A stretch of 64,000 bases of DNA from Glossina fuscipes (GCF_014805625.2 NW_023998415.1:30770914-30834913); one strand, 5' to 3'; positions 39,941 to 54,300 are shown, counted from the first letter of the stretch. Notes: generated from the sequence alone by a model not told the origin. Translations and numbers: made by a program.

Positions 39941-40194
39941 GTGGTGGTCTTTGTTTACTGGCATAAAAGAAAAGAAAATAATGTAAATATCATATTTGTT
40001 AAAACAAATAAAAGGATAATGATCCATTTTTTTTTGCGAACTTTAAGAAAATCATGTGTCAACATTTTTCGGACATTTCGCGTAAAATATTTTTCCGGAT
40101 ATTGCCAGAAGTTAATATTAAAATTAAAAGCAAACGAAAATTATAACAAAATACAATAATTTTGATTAACATTATAAAAGAGGCCATTCTAATT

Positions 40195-40204
40195 NNNNNN
40201 NNNN
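40195..40204. other. Assembly gap (10 N)
   Basis: A run of ten N. The round number suggests a placeholder, so the true length is unknown. It falls just after the LTR-like repeat block, consistent with a repeat-induced break. Confidence 0.98.
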
Positions 40205-41358
40205 CATAATTCTTCGATTTAATTAAAATAACTAAATGATTCATTTTTGCCTCAGTTCGCGCTTGTTGTGGAAGAAAATTATCGAAAAGCAAAGAACAGC
40301 ATATGTAGAACGTTATTTTTTTCATATAGAACGGGTACAGCCGTCGCATATAAAGTTAGTTAGAGATGCTTATCGCGAGAGCCTGTGCAAATAATACACG
40401 TAAACCCACGTGATGCCGGGAATAAAAAAAAAAAACCCTTAACACACAATGAACACTTACACATATAATTGATTAATTAGAATCCATTTATTATTGTTAA
40501 CAAAAAATTTATAGTTAATAAGAATAGAAATACTTTCAAACATTTCGTTGTGTGGATATTTGGAAAAAAAAAAAGGGGAATAATAAATATATGAATGAAT
40601 GCGAAAAACAAAAAAAGGGCTTTTAATTGGTTTATTACAACAAAGTCCTGAAGATTTATCGCCGCTTTTATGTGCATGGATGCAGAGAAGTGACTCCATG
40701 AACTACTATGCATAAGTTTATTCGGCAGCCAGTGAAGCAGTCACCATCACCTTGTTACACCACCAGCCACGAATCAGAGGGAAGTAATAAAATCGAAGGC
40801 AGAAGCAACAACAACAGCAACAACTTATCGGGAGCACTAGGATAGCTGCAGCCGACAGGGAAAGCAGTGATATTCACCAAGTAAACGAACACTACCACCT
40901 TGCTTGTACTGTAAGTTATGTTATCTTTTCCTTTAAGCTATCCGATTTTGTTGTTACCCATGTGTGGCTAAGCGTGCGCTGCCACCGCTGTGGCTGAGGT
41001 GTAGGGGCGTGCACATGGTGGCCATGTAGGGCCGACGCTAGACGATGACCGACTGACCCACTGGCGACAGACGCACAGCCGGAAACTGACCAGACCTTTT
41101 CGTTCATTTAGTTTGTTTTTTTATTATTTCAGTCATTTTATTTTTGTTTTATTTATTTATTTTTTTTTCTTTGTCTAAAGAAAAATTTTTTAAATCCTCG
41201 GCGGCGAGGAAAAGAAAAAAATTCAAGAGTTTCATGACACAATGCCTAGAAATAAGTAAAAACATTATAAAGAAACACGGCTCGCCGTTAACTAGCTTAC
41301 TTACATCACTTCGCTTAGTACGGTTATTCATGTGACGGCTTTTTAAAATAAGGTTCAC

Positions 41359-41434
41359 CTGAGTAGACGAATATGTAAGAACCACGGCTGCCATGGGTGC
41401 GACGCTGACGTGATGTGGATTTTTCTTTGGCCAT
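41359..41434 (-). other. Candidate first coding exon, unknown gene
   Basis: Minus strand ATG at 41434 opens 25 codons beginning MAKEKSTSRQRRTHGSRG and reaches a CAG|GTGAAC donor. It is GC-richer and more protein-like than its surroundings, and its phase fits the candidate exon at 36735-36838. CACTACAG just before the ATG could instead be an acceptor. It may equally be transposon-derived sequence beyond the gap. Confidence 0.25.
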
Positions 41435-43359
41435 AGCTGTAGTGAGTGTGCAATCGGTAAGGGCATAACGTTTATCGACTGGGCACACACCCATTAGGGG
41501 CCAGCCCCCACCTCCGTATTGCTTTCTTTCCCTTCTCCCTCTTTTTTCTGACAGTCACCGTATTACACGGATAGCCAAATAAAAAACAAAAACTGTTATA
41601 TGAAAGGTAGTCGAAAAAGTGCTACGACCCGCACCATTTTCAGTAGCGTTCGCTCTTGGACAAAAACACGTACCGACATGTGTACCGATAGTAAATTTCA
41701 TCAAGAAATATCTTAAAGATGGCAGTTGAAAAAATGAAAGCACAACGGACGAACGGACGGACGGACACAATTCTATCTCAAATTCCTCTGGATATTGCGT
41801 ACATTCGCACAAGCTTTATATAGCTTTGTTTGTAAGTTGTCTAGGGCATCAACGTTAGCTAAGCAAGTAAAACATGCAAAAAATAGTATATAAATGTTTA
41901 GAGTTTTCTTAATACTTGAAGGAACCCCCTTTTTGCTTTTTAGTGATTATTTCCTAACATCGCAAAACTCTATATATAGTGAAATGAGTATCTAACTCAG
42001 AGTACGAGTTTCCATGCCCAGATACTTGATGCTGCGTGTTATCCGATATATGTATGTTATGTAAAAGAAGATTCACTGCGCTTTACCTACAAATACAGTA
42101 AGGAACAGACTAAAAATAGACTAGGGACCTCGAACCTATCCAAAACAATCATATAGGTGGTGGTCTATGCTACGCAGAATTCCCCTTTAGACAGCACTCA
42201 CATTATCTATTAACGAAGTTTTAGTCTGTGCTAAGAGAAGCCAAGTATAATGGATTTATAGTCTCGGTCACCCTGGTTACTTTCTTGGTAATAGCTTAAG
42301 CCGCTGTATTCAGCCCAAAAGGATCCTATAGCAAAAACGGTTTTGATATATTTTCGTGAATTGGTGATATTCTCACGTTTACACACAACCGTGGAGAGTT
42401 CGAATATACTTTACACACTTTATTCAATGACATACTAACTTCAATTTTCAAAAATTGAAGAAAAATATGAAAGACAAGTGTACAGATAATGCAAGAAAAA
42501 ATAATAGCGAAAAATACTAAAGGTAAACGGTCAAAGGGAGAAAATCAAAAGCCAAAGATTGTATTGCTTACGCTCATACATATTTTTTCTTAAGCAAGAC
42601 GGTGCAAAAGCGCACACAGATATGTCTACCGTAGGGTCGCTATTCACGGCGTATAGACAAGAATGTATAAATTGTTTAGTATGACGGATTAAAGTGTAAA
42701 ATAACAATACATGTCATGAAAATACTAACAACGATGGAATCGACTGTATACAGTAAATAGTTTAGATATCCATAGAGGCAAAAATTTTTGTTCTTTCTAT
42801 AACCAGCAACGTAAGGGATGTTGCCTAGACGTGCGGACACGGTAGTGATCAGGAAGAGTCATAGGAAATGTGGAGTGATAAGAGGGAGTTGAGTTTGTGT
42901 GTGAACTTTACAAAATGAATGCAGCGGTAAGAAAAAGTTCGTAACGAAGTAGTTCCTTCGTTACAGTAGGTAATTGAGCTTATTTCTGAAAGCCAATTTA
43001 GTGGAATTCGCATTTCTCGCTGGAGATAAAGCTGGGATTTTAAGAATAATCGATTTAAAGACAAACGAACAAGCACAAGAACAGGTAGGGATACATATCT
43101 TCACTTTGGGAAAATTAATGAACATATAAATCAAGTCCTCGATTTTTTATTAATTGCGGACATACTCGCATGCCGGTTTTGGACTGTATTCACCTTAAGT
43201 GTTAGGTCATAAAAAAAGTCTTTGCGATTTTTTCCGCAGGATCGTATTAATGCCTATATATCCTACAAGACTCATCTGATTGTCTTAAACTAACACGTGC
43301 TTAAAAGGTGACGTTTCAGCTTACATTTTTTGTGAAGATAGTTTTCTAATTCGTCGCTC

Positions 43360-43640
43360 GTATACAAGAGGAAATACGCAGCATGATGCTTTTTTGCTAT
43401 AGAAAAGATAAAACATAAAAACACACGCCGAATAATTTGTGAAGTGAGAATGCTGCGAGTGAACGAAGGACTCAGAAGTGCTTTGCTCGATTTCGCTGCG
43501 GAAATTTCGATGTCAAAGATGTATCTCGCTCTGGTTGAAAAAGTCGATGAAATTTTGCAGCTGGTGGAGCAAGACGGGCACGTAAGCTGTCAGGAAAAAG
43601 CGAGAAAATAAACACCAGCCACATGACAATTTGCGGAAAA
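43360..43640 (+). pseudogene. Decayed irritans-type mariner transposase fragment
   Basis: Pieces of a mariner N-terminal DNA-binding region can be followed across at least three frames: RRIICEV (about 43426), ERRTQKCFARFRCGNFDVKD (about 43462-43521), a Ser-Arg-Ser-Gly linker, then EKVDEILQLVEQDGHVS (from 43539). The order matches the helix-turn-helix region and linker of mariner transposases. Internal stops and frameshifts show it is dead, and the catalytic part was not found. Terminal inverted repeats were not identified. Confidence 0.75.
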
Positions 43641-44646
43641 ACCGCAACAACATTTTATAAAACTCATTATTTAGATAATCCTAAGGAATGATTTCAGATC
43701 GATAACTGCTATACTGCATTAGTAGTTTGTAGCAAATTGCTGGTAGCACTAAACCAAGTCACGGGCTTTCCGGGCGATGCATGTGGTATACCATACTGCG
43801 TGACGTTTATTTTCGTAATCAGAAATCAAGCTTTCATAGGCGTATTTGACATGATTATTATAACAAAAAATCTTTTTCAGCCTCTTTTTTCTTTTCTTTT
43901 ATTAATTTTGCCTTGTGGTCTATAATAGACTTTATTAAATGAACAAAGCCTACTGATCGATGACATGAAATAATAATTTTTGTTCCGTATTAGTTTTAAT
44001 TAATATCTATTATCTATTATTGTAAATGCCAAAAATCGTTATTGCTTCCTTTCTATCCGAATTTAACACTAAACCTTAATTTTGAACTTTTGATGCTAAA
44101 AAAAGTAATTATAAATCACCAGAGAAACTTATTTGTATGAAAATACGCATAACCAGGGTTTTTTTATCGCGCTCAGCGATTTTTTTCGAGAAATTTGAAA
44201 GACTGCAAAAGTCCGATTCAATCTATTTTCATTGATGTTCTTGCTTGGGGCAAAAATGTTCACTCAAAACAAAATAAAAACTGGACAGACATTGGATAGA
44301 CTTATGACAGATAGAAACATTAACTTCGAAAGCCTGGATATTTTTACAATCTTTTTACTCTCTGTAAACATTTCGACAAACTTCATTTGATATGTTCTCG
44401 TGTTTTATAGTAGTGTAGCGTATAATACAAAAACTTCTTCTCGCATATTTTTTTACGGTCTCCAACACTGTTTTTATCTCTTTATTGCTATAGAAATCAG
44501 CTGTTTTTAGAACACTTCTCTTGGGGTTTTGTGTTTTGTGTAATGCAGAGCAAGTGTTTTGTAAACAATTTTGACCGAATGTGTAAAGAAATTAATAACT
44601 ACTCTAAGAATATTTAGTTTTTAAGTGAGAAAATAGTTCGCTGAAA

Positions 44647-47600
44647 ATGGATAATAAAAAAGATATTTATAATTTATGGGTGCAATATACTACGAAGGTA
44701 AGAAATGAAAGCTATTAAGCGGGTTATAAAAATAATACGTAGACAAAAAAAAAAAAAAAAAGAAAAGATAAATAACTTAAGGTATTAATCATCGTCAACT
44801 CGTCCGTAAGGTAAGTAAATAGGTAAAACCTACATTTAAATGTACAAAAAGAATTTATGAAAACATGTCCGGATTGCATTGGAGGCCTAATTTACCACGA
44901 AGTGTTTAGGCCGTGATTTGCAGCCTTCACCTCAATGTTATATAATGAAAACGTAATTATATACCTCTATGTTTACATTATTTATTTAAAAGGAGGGTGT
45001 TTTCTCTAATTTACACAAACGTTTGCACTAATAGGCCTCTATAAACAATGTGTTTGCAGTTGTTGCTCTTTTAAGTCTTATTATTATTTATATCCATGTT
45101 TACTTATCTATTTATATTATTTTAATCTTTTGTTTTTAGAACGAAGAATCATATTTCCGTGAATTCATTGAACGATTTGTAAACATTTGGAGAAGCCAAC
45201 TACCTTTGGATTTTAGCACAGTTGAATGCCCGTATTGGTATGAAGTTAAACCGGATAATGGTCCCCATTTGGGTCGGTTGCCTGATGAATTATTACCGGC
45301 TATTGGTAAATTTATTATTGTCGCTAGTGATCAATGTGCAAATGTAAGTGTACAATGAAAATATGGAAGCCAATATATCTTTACACCCGTCACCATAATT
45401 GCACGAACCTTGTCAAGAAAACAAAACAGTTTCGTAGATCGAATAATTTGTACGTCTTTTTTCTGATACGTGTTCAAAATGCTTTAAATAAGGCAAAGCT
45501 TAAGTCAAGTCCACGTAATTGTCAAGGATAATTCGATGTTAAAAAAAATCCCTTTCGTACAAAGCTTAAAAATTAGCGCTCATTAAATGCAAATTAATGA
45601 AAGTTACGATCACCCCGAAATCATTTTGTCCTTATAGTCACAATATATTGTAGGTGGTGGGTGTCAGAATGGTTGCCCTGAATCTTTTATATATATTATC
45701 TATGTATTTTAGGAAAAAATTTCAAATGATACTATACACCAGATATCAGTACTGATTGACTGTCTGGTTGTAATTTGCCGGCATTTTGATAATATTCTAG
45801 CTGTTATCAAATATGAATATAAATCTAATTTGATTGCCATTCTAACTCATGTATTCCAACAGGTATGTATACGAAAAACTTTTTTCGTAGTTAGGAAATA
45901 TTTGCGTGTAGACAACTTATGAGTTACATTTGTTATTCTCCTAGACTTTAAAGAAAAAGAATGTCAGCAACGAAGTTTCACGGTTATTTCGCAGCTTCTC
46001 TCAATTCCTGGAAGTTATGTATGATCCATATTTGACATGGCGTAGCTTTCTGCGAAATAATTTTGCTGACTATAAGAAGCTTCCCTACAAACCACATAAC
46101 GTTCATGTTGAAATTATACCATTTATATACGGTAAGTATACATATATTGCGTTTCTTAAAAAAATTAAATTTCGGCTTTCGTAACACTGGAAATCTTATA
46201 AAATACTTTCGGTGACAATGCACTATTCAAAGCGAGTATCTTTGATTTATACAAGTTGTTTAAAGGAAGTCCTATATCAAGCGCCTAAACATTTTTTACG
46301 AATCCAATTTAATTAACATAACAAAAAAAATGTGTGCATATGATGAATAGTCTTGGTACTGCTATTGCATATATAAATCCGTTTTTTATCTTTGCAGACT
46401 GTTTCCAGCATGACGATATTAAAAAATATCCGGTTATTGGTGAAAGTTTAATTCACGCCTTGGGTGCAATTATTTGTGGATCACAGGTATTTTGAGTGTT
46501 TCTATAATTGTTTTTTAAAATTATATATATATATATATAACTTTTATGCAACGGTGTTGGTTTCTACTTTAACATACATGTCTGCTTGCATAACAAATAA
46601 ATCTAATATTACAGAAATCTATAGCTTCTATTAGTTGTTATTTTGATAAGCAAACTGGTGATGGTATTAAAATCTGTGATAACTTGGTGAGTTAATTAAA
46701 TACACGTGATTAAAAATATTTCAAATATTATTTTGGGGCTTTCTCTCTCATAGCTTATTCCACTTTCAGTTTGTTGGAATTACCTCTTTAATAATTTTTT
46801 TATTTATCTCTTCAGCGTAACGGTATGAGAGCTATTTGCCCGGCTACTGTTTCAGTAGTCATGAAAATACTTGCGCAATGGGAAAGCACCAGTGATCTGC
46901 GCGTTATTACACTTAGGTGTTGTGCTTTGATGATTATTGTTCTACAGAAGTCTAGTCCTGAAGAGGTATTTACTTTTTAATATGCTGAGTCCAAACTTTT
47001 AGTTATTGAATAAATATGTTTAATTTCTGTTTTCTACAGCGCCAAATAGATTTAGTAACATTAATTAAACTTTACTGTGATGTTCTAGAACAATTAATGA
47101 CTACAGAACATTTTCGTCAAACTGGTGATACTTTCGATATATCATCGGATGACGTTGATGCTAATGATTTGACAATAGATGTTAATGCCTTAGAATCTAC
47201 AGTTGATAATGTTTGTGTATTTCTAACGGACAATACAAGTGCGTCATACATTTGTGAGGCAATCGAAGAAACCAGTCTAATGGATGTATTAATATCAATA
47301 CCAAAAAAAATTAAAGATTGGAGCCTCAATTATGGCCAATTAATGATAAAAGTTATCAATTCTCTGGCTGCCATTACTCGTAATTCTATAAGAATTACCG
47401 ATCATCTTCGCTATAATGATAAGATAGGTAAACTTTTTGACGGTCTAATGGATTTAGGCTTACCGTCCATAGCTTTATTGGAGGCTTGCATAAACTTGGC
47501 GTATAATGAAGAAATGGGTCTAATAATAGTGCCAGAAGTGCTTAATAAATTAATCGATTGGTTGCCGAACATAGATACAAGGGAACAAACGTATTTAAGT

Positions 47601-50600
47601 GAAAAGGTCTATAAATCGTGCGTCAATAATTATGGAACGTATGTTTGCCTTTAATTGATTTTATTAGGAAATCAAATTAATTGTAATTCTTTTCAATACA
47701 TTTTTTAGTAAATCAATAGCTTGTGAAAATCGTATTATCCGATCTGTATGCTGCTGCTTGCAAGACTTTCATAAACTTTCCGATACTTGTATACAAAACT
47801 GTATAAAACTTATTGAAGAATTAAGTAAACTAAGTATTTTGCCGATTGAGTTAAAAAGCATATTCAGTTTATTGCGTAAAGAAAGTGCATTTCCGCATTC
47901 CAAACAATTACTACAAGTAAGTTACAAACAGATTATAAAGAGATGACAGAAATTTCATTTAATTTTTTCTTATCTAACTAGATGCTGGTGACAGTATCGT
48001 TGCAAACGTTGAACAGCAGCAATTTGTGTTCACAATATTTTAATTTCACAAAACCCAACGACGGTATTTTGGTAACAGACATAAAAAATTGGTCAATGTC
48101 GGGTTCATATGGCTTTATATTTCATATCTTGCTAAGGCTAAACGATAAAGTCGCGAAATCATCTAAGAGCAATAAAACAGAAAATACACAAGAACGTTCA
48201 AATTGTCGAAGGATGTTATTGAAGTAAGCAATGATTTTTATGGAAATATATATTTGCACATGTACAAATTTATATTATTACTTAATATATATATGGTGCT
48301 TATCATACATTTCTTTAGTTTGCGCACCGCGAGCAATACCGGTTTCGAAGTATTTATACAAAATAGTGGTAACGTAGTGGTAGCAGCTTTAACAAAACGT
48401 GAATATCTTACGTCTACAGTGAATTCCAGTGTTCTCTTAGATAGCCAGTGGCATTATGTGACTGTAGCTATAACACCACCAAAACGGCCGTTTTCCTATA
48501 GTCAAATTAATGTTCATATAGATTTTATGCAAAAAATAAGTGCGACGTTGAAAGTACAGGCCATTAACGAAGTAAATTGAAATTATACTCAAATGAAATT
48601 TTAACACTAAGTCAATTTACCTTTCAGCCGTTTGTCTTTTGTTCGGTCGGCTCTATTCTACCGGAAATCAAAACTCAGCAAGTAAAGGCATTGACAAATA
48701 CCAATTCCTTACCTAGGTCATCTTCGCAGGATACCAGTCATAGTTATAAAGGCATGTTACCCAGTTTATTGGAGAGAACGCTGTCAACTAATGTATGTTT
48801 CCATTTTCTTATGCCTAAAAAAAAAAAAATTGATTTTCATTGTAAATTAGTCGCATGAAATAAATCTTCAGAGTACTTTCGTAACTAGGGGAAAAAAGCT
48901 AAGGAAAAATTAAAATGTCCGTCTGACGGATTATCTGCGCAACTATATGTTTATTGTAATATATATAGCGCAATTTTTAACTTATACTCAAAAAAATTCC
49001 ACTCAAAGAAGGTTTCTGGATCATGTCTAGGTTTATTTAGAATGGGCATAGTACTGCAGGATGCTGATAAAATGTTGCTTTCTTCATTTGAAATTAGTAT
49101 CTTTAAGCTATCTGTACATAATGCATAAGTTATCACACTAACACGTACTGAATATAGATTCTTGGAATTTTGCGTGAAAAAAGTGTCATTTGCGAGAAAT
49201 ATTACAATTTAACAATGATGTAGAGTAGGCAAACTATTAACATCGACGATAAAGGTGAATACCCGTGACGGTCCTATTTGGCGGAGATGAATGTGATGTA
49301 TTATATTTGTTCCAGGCAAATGGAACCATCATTAAAAAAAAAAACTACGATTATCAATTGATGCAATCGAGACGAAAAACTGGGCCAATATGCCAAAGGT
49401 AAAAATATTGGAAGTTTCCTTTATGAAGAAACTCAGTCTCATATACAAAAATTTACTCAGGAAATATTTGCAATTACCCTCTCCACCGTTATCAGCATTC
49501 CAATTAATATAGTTTTCCTTAGATGACTTCTTGTTTGTACAAAAACATTTTTCCCATTCGGATGCCAATATCCGAATATAGACTGTTTTTTGGGTCTCCT
49601 TCAAACTCTAAGGTTTCTTCATAGAGAAATTTCATAAATTCGCTAGAAGATGAGCGCAAGCTCAAGCTGCAAATAGAGTATACTATCAGCAAATAACTCC
49701 TTAATTTTGCAAACAATCAAAGGTGTTTTGTTTTAACCAAAAGAGACAAACCCAATATAACATTTCAACACTGTGATTGTATAATAAATATGTTTCGATA
49801 AGTGGTTTTTAAGAAAATTAAGCGTCAATTATAGATTTACGAATTTATATATCATATCGTTGCATAACGAGAAGTTACTTAAATTTATATTAATAATTAT
49901 AAATATCATGATATATGGAACATAAGGTACAATTATAGATATTAAAAAATTTAATCCACTATTATTATCCTTATTATTATTAATTTTTTTTTTCCAGGTA
50001 ACCAATTACTTTACTTTACCTTTGCGTTCGCAAGCATCTTACGACCCGAATGTGAAAAATTTCCCATTAGGTATGCAAGATACTGTATTTGGCGAACAAC
50101 AATGTCTAAACGGGCAGATTGGCGGTGTTCTTCTAGCCGAACCTACCACCAGTTTAAAAACAATTTTTGATGTCGGCATTAATTTTACCTCCATATTTTC
50201 GCAGGATAATGATATACTTGAACTGACTTCACGTTTTGTATTTTGTTATTCACCTGGTGCTTATTTGCAAAATACTTGTTTGGATTTAATACCGATCGGC
50301 AAGTATATGGGCTTGGTGCAAGCTCAGCATTGTCGTATTGTGAAAATCCAAGACACTATTAATAGCATTGGTGGCATACAAGCTATTTTACCCATTCTAC
50401 ATGATATTGTCAAAAATCAACGCGATGACATATATGTTTCTGGTGGTGACGAAGAAACTTCTGAAAGTGAAGAGATTACTAAAACGCCTTTAGCTGAGGA
50501 GTTTTCCGATTGGGAAATGCTTACCTCAAACTCTTACACTGAATGGAAAATGCTACAGTATCCCGTAGCGGGTTTCATGTGCTTCCTGCGTTATCTTGTG

Positions 50601-51291
50601 CATGAGCATGAAAATAATCAAGAAAATCTTTTAAATAGTGAATGCCTATCTATCGTAGGAATGATGCTACAAAAGTGTTCGATGAGAATATTTAAAGTCA
50701 ACACTCTTATGGGCACCCATTTACTCATAGAATCCCTTCAGGGTCATAAAACAGTTGGTGGACGATCAAATTTGGCATTATTAGAAGATCTTTACACCAG
50801 CATCGCTTTTAACTTTGACATTTGGGTTCATATGAATTTCCAAATAACTTTGGGCCATGTTCAGTATTTAAGTGCCATGATTAAAAATGATCGTAAATAT
50901 TTTCGAAAAAAATTTGGTATTCAATACTTTTTAGACGTTATACGTCAATATTATAGCGCACCGGAAAATATGACACCTGAGGATGCAATGACTATACGTT
51001 CTACTTTGTATGCAATTGTCAGATTTTATTTACAAAAAGATGTTAACATCAAGGAAATAGTAACGATAATTGCCTTTTTATCATCTGTCAAACAAGATCA
51101 AGTACTAATCGAGTTTCTTGACATGATGGCTATGCATGTAAAGGGGAAAAATTGCCGTGACCAATTAATCCTATTAATGCATGAACCGCAGACAGCCAAT
51201 TTATTGTATAATTATTTCATTGACAAGAACTACAGTTGCCAATTGCAAGAGGCAGCTATAAGGGTAGGGGCGAAGAGCTAAACAGTAATTT

Positions 51292-51330
<39 letters not shown>

Positions 51331-54300
51331 TTTTTGACTTTTCAGTTTATAAGCAGTTTATTAAGCACTTCGCGTGTTCATCCTAAGTACAAGCAAATAA
51401 TGCGTTTACATGACCCTGCCGCAGATGTATCATTGTTCCCGGGTTTTTTCTCTTACACCATACCCATGACATTGAGCTATACTATCTTATTCCATATGTT
51501 AGACGAAATGCTTACGTCGGAAATTGACTATTGTGGTTTAATATTTCTTATACATCATGTTAGTTCTTGTGAATTACCGGTTAAGTTAGAGGTCGCAAAA
51601 CGTCTACTACAGACTACGTTCACTAACGAAAATTCGCCTTATTCTATAGCGAAGCAAGCTGGTTGGCAGGAATCTATCGCTCGATTGCTAATACGAAAAC
51701 CGATAGACAATATGAAACCCGATGAAGAGAAACGTAAAAGTTTTGGAATAAATTTGGATGTTTTGCTCGAGGATGAAAACGAATTTAACAATCAGGGAGA
51801 TTTGATAAGTTTTTGTGAACAACATTTAGAAATGGAAAATCAAGATCATGGTGAAGGCGTTTTAAGTTTAAATGAAATACAAGCCAGTGTAACTGAAGCA
51901 GCCAATGTTATAGAGTCCGAGATAAAAGGTGAAAAAAAGATTTGTCGCATACAATTATTTTAATATTCAGTTGACGAAATGAAAAAACAAAAACCTTTAT
52001 ATCTATATATATATATAGAATTAGCTGAATCGGTATCGGGAGCAGTAGTGGAAAATGTCACTTCAGTGTTTTCGGTTATCCGACAAACTACTCACGACAT
52101 TCAAGACACTTTCGAATCCTTTGCGATGGGCTCTTCTACTGATTCAACAGAAGCGGTAAATGATTTATTTTACAATTTTGTTCTAAAGAAAGTTTTCATT
52201 TGCGTTTTCGCTGAAGGTTTCCCCTAAACAACGTCAGGATTCGTTGAGCTCAGATAGTTCCTCACAGTCACCTCAAGGAGCCAGTAAAAAAAACGATTCC
52301 TTTGAGGTAAATTGAAATAAATATATTAGGTGGAGTCGTAAGTAACTTTCGTTTCTTTATCAGACATTTATTTCGCTTTCATTGAATAACAAAATTATAT
52401 TAATTTAACAGTTGATTGTGAGGTATTCAAGCTTTATGCTGTACCTCTTGTTAATTGGGGTGGATTTTGCTCTAACATTGCCTTTAAAAGATTGTCGGCA
52501 AAGTCGGAAGGACGTTCCGTATCTTAAGGTCGTATCTCCAAACCAATTTCTAACTGCCCGATCAGTTATCAATGCTCCACCATACGTGCTGCATATTTTT
52601 CCAGCTGTCGCCTTAGCGCTATTGCCTTGTTTAAATTCCCAAAGTATTGCATGTCGAATATACACTTTTTGACTCTCCATTTCGAGAGGTTAAAAAAAAA
52701 ACAATGGAATGTAACATGCACCACATAAAGCAGTTAACAGAAGGCTAACTAGTGAAAACCGAAACTCGTTTGTTTCGGTCACTTATAGGGGACAAATATG
52801 AACAATTGTTTCTATTTAGCTGCATCGGAAATTACTTATGACTCGACCTAATCGAATAGAATTAAGTTGCTATGACGAACCTGCTACACAACTATTTCTT
52901 AATATAATGAACATACATTGGTATTTTTAGACAAATTTGAAATTTTCTCAGGATGGTGAAGTGAATAGCGAAGAGCAATTGGTGTATTTAGTTTCCAATA
53001 TATTGTTTACCATATTTTGGCGTGGTGTACCTAATGATCACATTGACTGCTGGAAAGAACGCGGTCAAGTACTAGGTTGCATTAATTTATTGGCCCTTAA
53101 TAATGAGTTAATGACTTCTCATTTATCGCTGAGATTAAAAATATTGGAAATGGCTGTACAAGCTTCCCTATCTGATTTAGCTCAACATGGAAGTCAAGTT
53201 TTGATTAATCAAGAGGTACGTAGCTGTCTTTTTTTTTTTATTTTCATAGGCGGTTTTTTTTTTTCATTAGCTTCCTTTTCGTATAGAATGCCTCACATAT
53301 TTTACGTATGGTTTATGATTTAGTCGTTTTGGGCTCAAATGAAGATGAATCGAAAAAATGTTCCACAAAATTATTGGATGGAGTTTTGGCTCTTTTGGAC
53401 GCTTTAATGATATTTCAGCAAGATTCTTCGGACGATTGGTCAGATATGGTACGTCTCTGTCTAGGTTTATTACTTAAATGTTCACATCACCCTGATCCTG
53501 GTGTGGTCGCAATGGCAACCGCAAGACTTCATGCTAATTTAAAATGTCGCAACACTGAAAATCCCAGCGAGTTAGCCTATTTGTTATTCTCCATTAACAG
53601 AGCTTTGGATAATGCCATTGAAGGTACATTTAAAAGTATTTCATTATAAATTCCTTTTTTTTTTTTTTTTTTTTATTAAAATTAATCTTTTTTAAATGCT
53701 TCTTAGTTGGCGATCCTGAGGAATACTCATTCTTAATGCCGGTCATGAAAGCTTTAATAGAAAAATGCCGCAATGTTTTCAGTTTAGACATAAATCTACC
53801 GGACTTACCTTCTACCTCATCTGGGCCAGTATTTTTTAATGATTTTCAAATGTATAGCACCAGCAAGAAATGGCGAAATTTCATGGAAAAAATTGTAAGT
53901 AATTTTCAAAATATTTTCTATCGTTTGTCGAACATTATTATGTTATGATTAAGACAATAATTTGCAGATCGGAATAAATTACAAAATTATTTTAGAAATA
54001 AGCTTCAACAAGTTTAAAAAACGAATAGTATGTATTGTAAAAATTATGCTTATTGTTAAAATACTTTTCTTTTAAAATAATTTATGATTTTTAGGTAGCG
54101 TACGTTTTATATCCATATCATTACTGTAAGGACTTTTAAAAGGTGTAGTATCCAACATGCTCTTTGTGGTACGTTTAAACAGTTTCTCGGCGTCAATTAA
54201 ACTGCCCTGCATCATAGTAGAAGCGTTACTGCCGCTTCTGTGTCTGTTCATTAGTTTTCTGTAAACGTTTGTATTTGTAAATTTCGGTGTGGACAGTATG

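Larger units (their letters stand above)
31937..44646. other. Intergenic region between tipE and the NBEAL-type gene
   Basis: No long gene is visible. The region holds homopolymer and TA tracts, four small minus-strand exon-like pieces, an LTR-like repeat block, the assembly gap and a mariner relic, each listed separately. The stretch 40.7-41.5 kb is noticeably richer in G and C than its surroundings. Confidence 0.5.

Noticed and set aside
41149..41490. 113-residue minus-strand protein
   Set aside because: No motif; it ends in Lys/Phe-rich low-complexity sequence. The alternative frame with a splice donor (41434-41359) looks more protein-like and is listed as a weak candidate.
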